The notes under the pieces are model-generated. The model saw nothing but the letters and a program-made list of their open reading frames with translations. It was not told the DNA's origin and searched no databases. This document shows positions 57,301-64,000 of a stretch of DNA of 64,000 bases, piece by piece. The stretch is from assembly GCA_964019335.1 (NCBI GenBank), contig OZ025756.1, positions 62,001 to 126,000 on the forward strand. Direction: 5' to 3'. Made by a program: the position numbers and the translations under genes. How positions within the stretch are numbered: position 1 is the stretch's first letter; each line of letters starts with the position of its first letter. This DNA is from Diplonema japonicum. Its lineage: Eukaryota; Euglenozoa; Diplonemea; Diplonemida; Diplonemidae.

Positions 57301-59192
57301 ATGTTGTGGGCCCAGATTGCTTTTCCAGCCTCTGGAGGGTGCCCTTCTGAGATGGGGGGTGCTTTCTTGTGATCGTTGAATAGCGTTTTCAACATGGCAA
57401 GCTCGTTAAGAAAGAGACCGAAGACACCGTCGGTTTTCCTCTCAACAGCACGCTTCACAGTGTCGCGCTCGGCGAGGAACGAGAACGCCTCTAGCAACTC
57501 AACGCCTGCCTCGACAGTAGGTATCAAATCGAACGACCCGGAGATGATGTTCGTGAGCATGGTCTCGAGGTCCTTGATACCCTTCTTGAACCTTGCGTAA
57601 TCGTCGTGCCAGAAGGTTTGCTTGACGTCTAGCACCGCGTAGGAAAGGTTGCGAAGCTGCGAAATGTGTCGCTCGAAGTTTCGTTGGATGTCAATGAGGG
57701 ATTTTTGTATCTCAGGTCCACGGACCCCGGAGAAGCATGGCATGTCGGCTTCCTTTTTCATCCCGAACTGTTGCTGTCCCTCGCAGACCTCAAGTAAGTC
57801 GCGGCATCTCTGCGCGATGAACGCTTCGATCTCCGCGAAGATCTGGTTTGTAGAGTCGGACTCCCACACGACGGCGGGGTGCTCCGATTTGTATTTTTTC
57901 TCCGTCGCGTCGAGCATCTTTCTGCACACCAGTTTCCAAGCCTCGCCTGCGGCGGTCGCGTCACGCAGGGCCATTTTCGCAACCTCACGCATTTCCACAG
58001 AGCTTCCGTCGCCCCCTTGAAAAATGGCCTCGAGGGAGATCTCGGATCTGCATCTTGAGATGATTTCGTTGGACACCTTGCGGAGAATTCCGATGAGCCG
58101 CTCAGGTGTGTTGTAGCAAGGCGATGTCAGGAAGATCATCTGAACCGTGCGGAGGATCGGGTCCAGGAGCTCCGGGATCTCCTTGGCGCGGGCCTCGCGC
58201 AGCTTCTCGCACGGTTCCTGCAGGGTTCGGAGATACAAAAGGTTTTCCTTGGCCTCCTCCGTCCCGTCTCTAATAAGCCCCGCCAGTTTTTCAAAGGGTT
58301 CCAGGTACACGGATTTCGCCAAACCGAGGATCCTGACTATCTGCTTGACGTCGTCGCGTTCCAACTGCTGCAGAATGTTGTTCAAATCGGTAGCTCTGGC
58401 GGACCAAAATGCGATTTCAGCCAACGGACCCTCAGAGTCACCAGAGGAATCGACTTGGTCCTTCTCAGACAGAACGTCCTTAACCTGTCTCGTCCAATGG
58501 ATCAACGCAGCCTCGAAGCGTTGAACGAGCTCTTTGTTCAGCGCGGCGGCCTCATTGTCCTTGATGGTCTCCAATGGTACGTAGAGAACCGTCTTTCCCT
58601 TTATCCTGTTCGCGTTTTCGGTCAAGGAAGCGAGGAATTTGTGCATTTGTGTGGAGAATTCCTTTTGGATCGACTCGGGCCACGACTTATTGCGCAGGAG
58701 CGACGGGGCCAAGACGTTCTGAACCATTCGGAGGAATGCGTCCATCGCCGTGCCGCTTAAGATCCCGAAGTGGACCACGTGGTCTATGGTTTCCGGGAGG
58801 ATATCTTCTTCGGTGATTTTGAGGAAGTACATAGTTCGTTCTGAAGTTTCTACATGGCTTTCGTTGTCAGTGGAGGGTTTAGAGCGTCTGTCTGGCGCGT
58901 GGAGGTAAAGGAACAGCCTGTCTTCGATATCGGAAACAGCAAAGAAGTTTCTGACCCTTGCGTAGACGCCGCCTAGGAAGCCTGTTGCTGTTTGGTCGTG
59001 AGCGTCTGTCCATGCGCTCTTCGGGAGTTTCAACCCTTCCAGTACCCTCTCCTTCAGCCAGCCCAAGCATTCTGCGTGTGCCACGACCCTATCCCCGTAC
59101 AGATCCTCGTCGTCATCGTCCTCCTCTTCACCGTTCGGAAGTACCTCGCTGAGCGTCGGCCCGTTCTCATCCACGGCTGCTTCTTCTGACAT
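45399..59192 (-). CDS. Axonemal dynein heavy chain
   Basis: A single uninterrupted frame of 4597 residues. The N-terminal tail (DHC_N1, about 160-750) and linker region lead to the motor. AAA1 P-loop GPAGTGKTETVKDLGKG lies near 1908, followed by CFDEFNRIEVEVLSVVAQQI. AAA2 GETGSGKS lies near 2197, AAA3 GNTGTGKS near 2546 and AAA4 GVGGSGRKS near 2893. The antiparallel coiled-coil stalk with the microtubule-binding tip spans about 3120-3400. AAA5, AAA6 and a C-terminal domain ending YNCPVYMYPVRT...W-V-K-R-G-T-A-L-L-L follow. It powers ciliary/flagellar beating by ATP-driven sliding on outer-doublet microtubules. The C-terminus looks more like inner-arm (DNAH2-like) than outer-arm chains, but the subclass needs a tree. 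Its presence says the organism is flagellated. Confidence 0.97.
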   Translation of the reverse strand: MSEEAAVDENGPTLSEVLPNGEEEDDDDEDLYGDRVVAHAECLGWLKERVLEGLKLPKSAWTDAHDQTATGFLGGVYARVRNFFAVSDIEDRLFLYLHAPDRRSKPSTDNESHVETSERTMYFLKITEEDILPETIDHVVHFGILSGTAMDAFLRMVQNVLAPSLLRNKSWPESIQKEFSTQMHKFLASLTENANRIKGKTVLYVPLETIKDNEAAALNKELVQRFEAALIHWTRQVKDVLSEKDQVDSSGDSEGPLAEIAFWSARATDLNNILQQLERDDVKQIVRILGLAKSVYLEPFEKLAGLIRDGTEEAKENLLYLRTLQEPCEKLREARAKEIPELLDPILRTVQMIFLTSPCYNTPERLIGILRKVSNEIISRCRSEISLEAIFQGGDGSSVEMREVAKMALRDATAAGEAWKLVCRKMLDATEKKYKSEHPAVVWESDSTNQIFAEIEAFIAQRCRDLLEVCEGQQQFGMKKEADMPCFSGVRGPEIQKSLIDIQRNFERHISQLRNLSYAVLDVKQTFWHDDYARFKKGIKDLETMLTNIISGSFDLIPTVEAGVELLEAFSFLAERDTVKRAVERKTDGVFGLFLNELAMLKTLFNDHKKAPPISEGHPPEAGKAIWAHNIKTRIDTHYKLLSTCHYVPSKLAQREEAFPAYRTLTSALEQYIQTTFNEWKEKVESLRDTLMQYLDISLITRVQDDENSVLVFECNFSPELLKLLEEIRYWTRQSPAGLGMTVPPTVQDVQLREERLRIFRENVCVSVRAYNHIVLSLTTEERRLFAERIAFLDSKYSPGMSKLLWSSKGIVEYFVRDCAKYAGQIQKVVDTFKTSVQSIKANCAIIASTLLVKIQRKHTYPMHEFEKAQKQHRETVRTKLQATHEQIVKTMNIVFEDFKKDYLTSAEVKREWGLFVDKVEKDIDDALRKTVRGSLQEIARAIIGDSKSGDPGQLFQVSVVLEGTRPELQPTILQLSQMINNVSKDLITVINVIPRLEQALNYQDIAEEEQQATHADSYYEVISHDNEILKVMVQIMTGMSTIQEDVTKYLFLRWEKYNQVHTLDKDAYTRRFAKGKREMWQFDQEIQKYKDQVSLIQNEETTTTIKFIKVECLPLKATLNKHCAEWMSKFYTLLNSMANQELTALYDHFAANKKRIQAQPSGLDMLGEQLATVQKLKSEETQTEARFKPLKEQYGLLEKYEVSFPDLEGSRLAGLDDAWESFKKCVQDSRKKLDKEKDKFKQDLEQEIKVFDKSSTALFDEFAGKGPYDGTVNATEAFKTLEEYRTKLSEKKDKESQLRQGMEIFKLERPPVQDLKNLNNELQTLQGVWKLTEEWHNQWNEWKVEQFQQLQLDDINDELQKYNRQIGGMRKQLEKKGVWTALKADVDKFRKTVPLLTHLRNNAMRPRHWEQLMDEVDEKFDPWGNDFTLNKVDKLNLNKFPEFIENLSNSATQEQAIERSIAKVKTAWDTTTFKIEPYRKEYYKIISTDEITQLLEDQLATMSNMKVSRYVAAFAAEVQFWEQNLSIISDTIEALLQVQTKWMYLENIFIGSEDIQKKLPTETSMFIAINAQWNTIMSRLNQDPNVCRGTTKREGLLDSLNEMLKKLEKIQKQLEDYLEDRRRVFPRFYFLSNDDLLEILGHSREPRKVLPHLKKCFEGVHNLEFGESTRKGSGIVAKKMMEPGGEAVDFISPVQVEGEPVEHWLGKVEDAMRATLKRALWQTYDSLKQIKQKADPSPWVHNHYGQLLITSASLSWTGEVDKSLRELQSGAPSSGKDNPVKKLLRKWKNNIKRYTTIVKSKLDRLTRNKLVSLITIEVHNRDILDNLYSKKIATPTDFAWTSQLRFYWVEDEKEGKLAQIRMASASVWYDYEYEGNNGRLVVTALTDRAYMTLTTALQLQRGGLPQGPAGTGKTETVKDLGKGIAKYVIVFNCSDGLDYQSMGRMFSGLAQTGAWSCFDEFNRIEVEVLSVVAQQILCILSAVKEKKSHFIFENFDIPLNLNVGIFVTMNPSGKGYAGRSELPDNLKALLRPISMMVPDFALICEITLLSCGFTDSRVLGHKVTLLYDLMDKQLSKQNHYDCSLRNIKAVLVQAGKLKREALNSVKSTVTEPQLCLKACSDMNLPKFVKEDVPLFLGMLQDLFPEVEPDEAGLDELSDESSAALLEKGLQVVPHILTKVLHLYDTMNTRHGVMTVGETGSGKSVVWQTLAAAHKRLKDLGREGWEPVKIQILNPKSVTMDELYGSYNLASREWKDGIVSSIMKQICSQDTPEKKWMLFDGPVDTKWIESMNTVLDDNKMLTLINGDRISLTPQITILFEVADLSQASPATVSRCGIVFFNYCDLTWKPYLSTWMKERRDIEVQCNTPKPDGTMKVLTELFDTHLQRGLDFRQRELKELFVTSEINTVRSLTHIFNAVASAEGGLDTKGGGDPATAAEIYQKDIAMLWVFSLLWSVGGSLRDESRPLFDVGFVRDLDTSFPSSGTAYEYFVDLKTHQWRSWEEKVTPFNPEPDTTYFRLIVPTVDTVRYSWLVSHLVRTKKHVILTGNTGTGKSVVANHLLNQLPTQQFALMMMNFSAQTSSQNVQDIVEGKMDKKSKKNYTAPNGKRLVCLIEDLNMPAKDKFGSQPPLELLRLWMDNNFWYDRGTQSRRTINDLQLLCNMTFGRPDISSRFMSRVICINITFPSDTTIHQIFSNILNFALGPYEEFVQMIDDIVKSTQQIYRIVTTDPQTRPIPSKSHYMFNLRDLSKVFQGINQAHHSSLTGRDGMIILWLHECQRVFQDRMNNKEDRQWFKAQLELKLESVYAAKWKSLMKDGRNPVFVDFIEGEFDENAMYKEVPDFAFLKMKLEERLQEHNEEPGSRSMKLVFFTDAIEHICHINRIIRQPRGNALLVGVGGSGRKSTTRMASYLAGYTTFSIDITKNYRSNEFHEDLKKLYQSCGIRKQNRVFVFSDTQIAEPSFVEDINNMLSSGEVPNLFANDEKQMIRDEVRKDATDAGYTEAGDGFFQFFVERARANLHLVICLSPVGESFRIRLRMFPALISCTTIDWFLEWPDEALKEVAKRFIQDVELGTPERTDSVADMFVLMHSSVHKASHAMAADLKRYNYVTPTNYLELVSGYTKLLTQKRQFLGAQREKLVNGILKLDDTEQKVSQMSDALQVFRRDLDQKSTDCEAMMRVITQEKKQADERRAQVEHDKTKIGREKDQTNQIAMEAQADLDKALPDLLMAEEALKTLDKSDINEMKAYNKPPEAVQTCMSAVQTVLRRGTSWEEAKKTMADPQFLRQLLEYDKEQLTDRLLGAIAKFTNNPSFKPDLVGKVSKAAKGLCMWVVAMHRFGLINKDVLPKKLRLQKAQSELQKKEEMLSSAVEQLNEMNEKVAGLEAQMNERLDEKNRLQQEAEQTEAKLKRAEQLVSGLGSERERWTNSTKTYELGIENLIGDSMLASGILSYIGPFTGEFREELQFDWKKGAAQKKDTSSIPMSKSFSFIDFYAEPTEIREWELQGLPGDDFSIVNGVLVMRGERWPLMIDPQGQANKWIKNMEKDKGLKVIDLKQADFLRTIEHAVQFGSPVLLQDVSESLDPSLDSILSRAIVKQGTRFVIKIGDNTVDYNDKFRLYITTKNASPHYSPEICTKVTLVNCAVKDKGLEEQLLKIVVAREQKDLEEQNDELVVSTAEYKRKEKELEDKILKLLSEADDSLLDDVNLIDTLQSSKQTALEIAQKLKEGEVTAERIKEAREQYRECAQRASILYFVLCDLCFIDNMYQFALDAYVMLFERSIKGSAEVHGIHGRSEPVANRVKLLNDWHTRCVYDNTCRALFERHKLLFSFHMTASILLRRGNADKDFPAEEYAFFIKGGTVLDKESRQPNPAEDWLEEKAWDNVVELDKLVAFHGIVASFEQAPSDWKRWYMHPLPDDPRQPEDGSGEWPGAVGEWLGSGNTKTMLQKMIIVRCVRPDRVVQMVRNFIEENLDKKFIEPPPFNLTSVYRDSASTLPLVFVLSPGVDPMDQLRGLAEKQGRLLKALALGQGQASTATRMIHEQAKQGGWVFLQNCHLMLKWLPTLEKIIDDLPSQKPNENFRLWLSSIPHPLFPIGILQKAIKMTTEPPTGLRSNLTRLFNLITEEQFTKAVFRNYYRPLLFSLCFFHAILLERKKFGSLGYNVDPAYDFNDSDFQVSEAILSLYINEMEEPLATSIPLQTIRFLICDASYGGRVTDDWDRRTLQTYICHYMNIDAVLQPQYKLSTDQQYYIPSVDGTLGSFKEFVNGLPGEDSPAAFGQHTNADIMSQIIRSNDLIECLLTLNATLLVKLSGGSSGGDSSVSVERVVLGLVDQLEASVPEIIDLQAIEEAKEEEDVDALTTCLFQEIQRYNILLNEITHSLNEVKKGVSGLIIMNEHLDLVFQALLFNKVPEPWEKHYPTLKPLSSWFDDLKLRIDQMMQWGRGTPKVFWLSGFTYPTGFLKALQQAHSRRTGISIDQLSWEFTVLDTETTTITQSAKEGTYIRGIYLEGAGWSNGQLSEPEPMALTKQMPFIHFRPVIAKKTVVKGRYNCPVYMYPVRTGTRERPSFVVTVTLPSGASEPEHWVKRGTALLLSTDA

Positions 59193-59647
59193 TTTTTTTT
59201 TTTGTCACAAAAAAAAAATGAAAGGACCTCCTCCTCTCTCCCCCCTCTTTTCGGGTGTAATTTTTGTTGGGGGGGGGGGGGGGGGGAGGGGACGGATTGA
59301 AAGAAAAAAAAAAAAAAGGGAAAAAGAAAGTGTTCGGAAGAATTCCTTGACGCCCGGCACCAAAAAAAAACAAAACAAACAAAAAGTCTCATAAATCGAG
59401 TTTTCTTTCTTTTTTTTTTTTTATAAAAGAAACCCAAGCGGGAGGAAAGGGAGAGTGAGAGGTGTAATACTTCAGTAATATATACTGGAGGGGGGACTCA
59501 GAAAAAAAAAAAAGAAAAAGAAAGAAAGGTGGAGGGGAGGTGGAGTGGGAGGGACAATTTAGAAATATTCCCTAACCAACCACCTCCCCTTGGCACCCAG
59601 CTTTTTTTTTCCTTTTTTTTGTCTCCCAACAATAAATTCGTTCGATT
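59193..59647. other. Upstream region of the dynein gene and 3' flank of the Cys-rich gene
   Basis: On the minus strand: pyrimidine blocks with a C run (about 59270-59320), an AG near 59250, a purine-rich leader, and 11 A immediately before the ATG. No gene is seen. Confidence 0.45.
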
Positions 59648-62600
59648 TTAATAACAGCCACATTTTTCTGACAGGCGGTTCCACCGGCAGGAGCCAGCAG
59701 GGTTTTCAGGACACGTGGATAATGCTCTGCACTCATTCAAAGTAGATGCTTCGCCGCAACAAGAGATGGAAGAAGGGGCTGGGGTGCAATCACACCGGGT
59801 TGTCACAGGATCCCATCTACACGGTGCAGGACAGGACGGGGAGGGGTGGCAGTATCCATTTCCATGAGGGGACCAGAAACAAGAAGGCGAGGAATTGCAC
59901 TGTACTTGCCTAGGTAGCAGCGCACATGCATTGCAAGCACATGAATCGCTTGAGACATCCCAATAACAAGAATGCATCGGCGACTCCGGGCACATTCCCA
60001 CACAGTCCGCAGGAGAGCTGTACTGGGCACAGCTCCCTCGTGTAACAGAATTGCAACCGCATTTCAAAGTAGCGGAGTTCCATTTGCAGCGAGACGCAGA
60101 GTCCTCAGGGCATGGTCCTGTACACGATTGTTGGGAAATGAGCTCCTTACAGGTTCGTAGGGGCCCCGCGAGGCATTCACAACTGTCTTCTTACGGTCCC
60201 AGAAGCAAAGGGAATCATAGTTTTCCGGGCATGTTCCGTGGCATGACGCAACTGCTTTACGGTCGGCGCAGGTAGTCACCTGGTCTGCCGTTCGGATGCA
60301 TGAGAGAGCTTGCTCGTCCCACCTACACACGCCAACGCATTTGTCACGTGATTTGTAGTATCTGCAATCAGCTGGGTTCACAGCTACTAGGTACGGCAGC
60401 GTGTCATGGGTTTCTGAGCATGTGCACAGGTTGTTGGACGGGTCCCAGCGGCATTCAGAAAGCCCGGCGGGGCCGCATCGTCCTCCGCATGTTTCCTTTA
60501 CAGTGATGTCGCCACAAGATCTGACTTGGTTGTCAATACATTGACAGATTTCCTTCTCGGTTTCCCAGTGGCACATGGAGTGGATATTTTCCGGGCATCG
60601 TCCTGTGCAGAGTTCTTGTGAAGTAGTGTCTGTACAGCTGCCACTGGGTGTGTGGATGTCACATGTACACGTTGCTTGTGATTTGTCCCAAAGACACTTT
60701 CCTTGTCGGTGATCGGGGCATCCTCCTGTGCAGGTGCGCTCAGAGAAGTCTTCGCATCGAAGTGTGGACTTGCATGTGCAGGCGTCTTTGTTGGTGTCCC
60801 GTGTGCACTCTGAGTTGGTGAGCCCTTCGGGGCACTTCCCTTTGCAGAGACGAGTGGGTGCTGTGGTGTCTGGAGGATACGTATCAGGCACCCGTGTCTT
60901 CGGATTGAGTGTGCTAGGTACATCAGTAACTGGGACATCTGTATCCGGGTACGGAGTGACAGGGGTGAGTGTACGGGTATCTGGTGCTCTCGTGTCGGGA
61001 GTAAGAGTCTCCGGTGACGGGGTGGAAGGAGCACTAGTGTTGACCGGCGCCATTGTGTCAGGACTGGGCGAGTCAGGTGCCCTCGTCAAAGGTGCAGCGG
61101 TGCCTAGGGAAGGAGCTGAAGTATCAGGTGCTCGGGTGACAGGAGCTGCAGTTTTAGGGGTCATCGTATTGGGGGCAGAGGTTTCTGGGCTGAGCGTGTC
61201 GGGTGGACGTGTGCGGGGTGCTGCCGTTTTGGGTACGTACGTTGCGGGGTGCGAAGTACCGGGAATAGGGGCTGAACTGTCAGGGGTGGGTGTCTCTGGA
61301 GTTGACAGAGGTGTTTGAGTGTCAGGTGATCGAGTTGCTGGTGCTCGTGTATTTGGTGCCCCTGTACCAGGAGCTGGTGTCGAAGGCGCAGGAGTGTCGG
61401 GAGGGGGTGTGTCGGGGTGTGGAGTAATCCTGTAGGGAGCAGGGGTTTTCGGAGCCTGCGTAATAGGAACAGCTGTGTCAGGTGCAGGGGTAGCTGGTGC
61501 TGGTGTAATTGGCGGTTTGGTATCGGGGACTCCCGTTTTAGGGTGAGGCGTATCAGGAGCTGCCGTTAAAGGCGCTGGTGACAGGGTGCCAGGGGGGCGC
61601 TTTAGTGTGTGGAGCAGGAGTATCAGGGGGGGATTTAGTGTCGGGAGCTGAAGTGTCAGGAACAAGAGTGTCGGGGGATCTTGACGGTGCTTGTGTATCA
61701 GGAGCAGGAGTATCATCGGGAGCTGAAGTGTCAGGGGAAGGCGTTGGAGGTGCTTTTGTGTTCGGAGCACGGGTGTCAGGGGGAAGCGTCGAAGGTGCTT
61801 TCGTGTCAGGAGCAGGAGTATCAGGGGAAGGTGTTTAGTTTCAGGCCGGAGTGTCGGGGGCTGGAGTAGGGGTTGTTGAAGGTGCTTTTGTGTGTGGGGT
61901 GTCAGGAGCTGGAGTGTCGGGGGAAGGCGTCGAAGGTGCTCTCGTGTCGGGAGCAGGAGTATCAGGAGCAGGAGTATCGACAGGAGCTGACGTGTCAGGG
62001 GGTGGCGTTGGAGGTGCTTTCGTGTTTGGAGGATGGGTGTCGGGGGAAAGTGTTGAAGGTACTCTCGTGTCGGGAGGCGTTGAAGGTGCCTTCGTGTCAG
62101 GAACATGAGTATCTGGAGCTGAAGTGTCAGGAGCAGGAGTGTCAGGGGAAGGTGTTGAAGGTGCTTTAGTTTCAGGAGCCGGAGTGTCCGTGTCGGGAGC
62201 TGGAGTGGGGGTTGTTGAAGGTGCTTTTGTGTATATGGAGCAGGGGTGTCAGGAGCAAGAGTGTCGGGGGAAGGTGTTGAAGGTGCTCTCGTGTCGGGAG
62301 CAGGAGTGTCGGGTGTCTTCGTATCAGGAGCGTGAGTAATGGGAGCTGAAGTGTCGGGAAGCGTTGAAGGTGCTTTCGTGTTTGGAACTGAAGTGTCAGA
62401 GCAGGGGTGTCGGGGGAAGGTGTCGATGGTGCCTTCGTGTCAGGTGCTTTTGTGTCTGGAGGAGGCGTTAAGGGTGCTTTCGTCTCTGGAGCCGAAGTGT
62501 CAGGCGCTTTTGTGTCGGGCTGAAGTGTCTGGGGGGCTGGTTGAAGGTACTTTCGTTTCGGGAGCAGGAGTGTCAGGAGCAAGCTGAGTCCAGGGGGCAC

Positions 62601-63067
62601 GGGTGCTTCCCGCAGGTGTCGGGGTTCCAGTAGTCGGAGCAGCTTTTTGCTTCTGTACAGCCGCACACATTGGACGCTGCGTCCCACTGGCAGCGAAGGT
62701 TGCTGTTCTCAGGGCAGGCCCGGTCCGTGCAGACATCCTGCGCGATGTGCTCTTTGCAGTCAGAGACGGGATTCACCCTGCACCCGCATGAGGAGGTGAC
62801 GTCGTTCCACACGCAGCGGGACTTCGCGTCCTCCGGGCATGCGGAGGAGGTGCAGGATGACGGGGACTTGTGGACAGAACAGGCGGCAAGGGGCATGGGG
62901 CAGTGGCAGGTACTTGTGATGTTCTGCCACACACACTCAAGGTTCTCGTCCTCCGGGCAGCGACCTGTACATTCATCTTTCGTGTGATCGGCACAACCTT
63001 GCGCTGATGCGCAACAGAGGAGAGAAAGCAGGAAGGGAAGAAGAAAAAGACATGAAAAGGACTCCAT
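59648..63067 (-). CDS. Secreted Cys-rich, Thr/Pro-rich surface protein, frame broken several times
   Basis: The start MESFSCLFLLPFLLSLL is a signal peptide with cleavage near C-A-S-A-Q. About four Cys-rich units of about 40 residues follow (pattern C..H...C.G.CPE......C.W......C.C). Then comes a long Thr/Pro/Ala region with P-D-T-x-A-P units, then about nine more Cys-rich units to a stop at 59648. The frame shifts near 62590, more than once between 62600 and 61580, and near 60190 (after F-W-D-R-K-K, where the next frame resumes C-E-C-L-A-G). The N- and C-terminal blocks clearly belong to one protein. Either the gene is a recent pseudogene or the assembly has indels in the repeats. It resembles mucin-like adhesins; the function is unknown. 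I give coordinates for the whole locus and do not rebuild the protein. Confidence 0.7.
60870..62600 (-). repeat. Thr/Pro-encoding degenerate tandem repeat
   Basis: Short units encode T-P-A-P-D-T-x-A-P, visible as GGTGCTTTCGTGTC and GGAGCAGGAGTGTC blocks on the plus strand. The distal part (61560-62600) is more regular and holds most of the frame breaks. The proximal part (60870-61560) is one long open frame. Confidence 0.8.
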
Positions 63068-63280
63068 ATGCACAAAGAAAGGGAACAAGATAAGGGAGAT
63101 CTCGCTTGGCCTAGTGGATGGGGGTGTGCGGAGAAAAAAAAAAAAGAAAAAAAAACCAAGTAGATAAGATATTGAAAATGTGCTTTTTTCCCAACGCTCA
63201 CAGCCACTCCCTCCCCCCTCCCCGCCTGTGTGGGTGTAATAATGTGCCATGCTGTTATGACGACGGGAAAAAAAAAAAAA

Positions 63281-63372
63281 CTCAAAGTACAGGACAAGCC
63301 CCCCCCGCTAGAGGGCAGCCTATGGGAGGGGTGTTAATACTCCTTCAGGAGCATTAGCTTTCATCCCGATCG
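63281..63372 (-). repeat. Retrotransposon 3'-terminal fragment, family 1
   Basis: CTCAAAGTACAGGACAAGCC and GGAGCATTAGCTTTCATCCC match the ends of 27726-28230, 31687-32310 and 37508-37690. It sits next to an A run. Confidence 0.65.
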
Positions 63373-63473
63373 AAAAAAAAAAAAGAAAAAAAAAGGAGAG
63401 GGTTCAGTTACAAAGGGAAAGGCTAGAAAAGACGCATTTGTATATTCCCCCTCTCTCCAAACGAGCTTTTGTT

Positions 63474-64000
63474 TCACGCTTCAAAGATAACGTCAGATCT
63501 TAGGATGTACCTGGGTTCTTTGGAGGGGTTGGGAATGCTGTGGTGGACTACCTCATGCGGGAAGAGAATTGCCCGTCCTGTTTCATTGGGCACAGTGCTG
63601 TTGGCCCTATCGAAGTGAGTACCCCCGTCTCCCTTGAGGTAGATGACCAATGACAGGAAAGACTTTTGACCCCATTTTTCTGGTTCGTCAGGGTTTGTGC
63701 GCTTTGTAACCGAGTGCGCGCCATCTTGGTGGGAGAAGAGACCTTCGCTGTTTTTCATTTTGAGGATTCTTACATATTGATTCACGCTTACAGCTTTTTT
63801 ACCGTTTCTTTCTAAGATTCCCGCTCGCTTCACGAGTTTTTCCCACAGGTCTTCCGCTGCCTCTTTTGCAAGATCGCTTCCCGGTTTTAAGACACATCTC
63901 GTGCATTCCTTTATCTCTTGAATGTGCTGTGGTCCCAATTCTTCAAAGCCCACCGCCTCGGCCATGGTGATGTACTTTTCGCATTCTTCAGGGCTGAGCA
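63474..64000 (-). CDS. 2-oxoglutarate/Fe(II) dioxygenase, prolyl-4-hydroxylase-like (5' end beyond window)
   Basis: The frame stays open from the stop at 63474 to the right edge. The first visible residues L-S-P-E-E-C-E-K-Y-I precede M-A-E-A-V-G-F and match the N-terminal helix of P4H-like enzymes, so the Met at 63965 is internal and the real start lies outside. Iron ligands: H-Q-D (in FSHQDGAHSV) and the distal His in FPHEVVHHSIP. The 2OG-binding Arg is in Y-I-L-R-S-D. S-F-L-S-L-V-I-Y-L-K-G-D-G-G-T-H-F is the core beta strand. The substrate could be protein proline or another small target. No membrane segment is seen in the visible part. Confidence 0.8.
   Translation of the reverse strand, partial: LSPEECEKYITMAEAVGFEELGPQHIQEIKECTRCVLKPGSDLAKEAAEDLWEKLVKRAGILERNGKKAVSVNQYVRILKMKNSEGLFSHQDGAHSVTKRTNPDEPEKWGQKSFLSLVIYLKGDGGTHFDRANSTVPNETGRAILFPHEVVHHSIPNPSKEPRYILRSDVIFEA

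Noticed and set aside
60728-62339. Val/Ser/Gly-rich plus-strand frames over the Thr/Pro repeat
   Set aside because: They are antisense readings of the T-P-A-P-D-T repeats, kept open by the repeat composition.
1-64000. CRISPR arrays, bacterial operons, rRNA or tRNA genes
   Set aside because: The tandem repeats found are coding or transposon-derived. No cloverleaf or rRNA core sequence was recognised by eye. A tRNAscan/Rfam run would settle this.

Overview
The window looks like nuclear DNA of a flagellated, intron-poor protist. The best guess is a euglenozoan, and a diplonemid fits better than a trypanosomatid. Visible reasons: (1) every credible gene lies on the minus strand, across about 64 kb, like a directional gene cluster; (2) most genes are preceded on their coding strand by a long polypyrimidine tract, an AG, and then a short or A-rich leader running into the ATG, which is the layout expected for spliced-leader trans-splicing; (3) a 13.8 kb axonemal dynein heavy chain gene has no intron; (4) the adenylate cyclase catalytic domains resemble the trypanosomatid receptor-cyclase type. 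Against a strict kinetoplastid, the ubiquilin gene has two clean GT-AG introns, and there are remnants of Helitron, piggyBac-like and pogo-like DNA transposons. No spliced-leader RNA gene or rRNA is visible, so the taxonomic call is inference.

Layout. 1-2.6 kb: a partial and a full membrane adenylate cyclase. 2.6-4.2 kb: a decayed Helitron. 4.5-8.7 kb: a repeat-rich coiled-coil protein with a C-terminal PDZ-like domain. 10.2-12.0 kb: a surface protein built of thirteen near-identical 84-bp repeats. 12-17 kb: homopolymer-rich DNA with a decayed piggyBac-like transposase and short dispersed repeats. 17.0-20.8 kb: a P-loop NTPase with kinesin-light-chain-type TPRs. 20.9-24.3 kb: a FAD-dependent oxidoreductase and a three-exon ubiquilin. 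24.5-29.8 kb: MITE-like elements, an Erv1/Alr-like protein and several non-LTR retrotransposon 3' fragments. 29.8-40 kb: three more cyclase-family genes, a mosaic cyclase pseudogene and a pogo-like transposon. 40-44 kb: retrotransposon remains. 44.4-59.2 kb: a PHO80-type cyclin and the dynein heavy chain. 59.6-63.1 kb: a Cys-rich, Thr/Pro-rich secreted or surface protein whose reading frame is broken several times. 63.5 kb to the end: the C-terminal part of a 2OG-Fe(II) oxygenase.

The most notable biology is the cyclase array. Two genes (422-2557 and 35289-37406) carry a fully competent adenylate cyclase domain followed by a degenerate second one. Two others (29820-31511 and 38097-39800) share the same membrane and linker region, but keep only the degenerate cyclase-like domain and add a conserved C-terminal extension. 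This suggests active and pseudo-cyclase partners. The other genes (dynein, cyclin, ubiquilin, oxidoreductase) look like unrelated housekeeping or flagellar genes that share one transcription direction.
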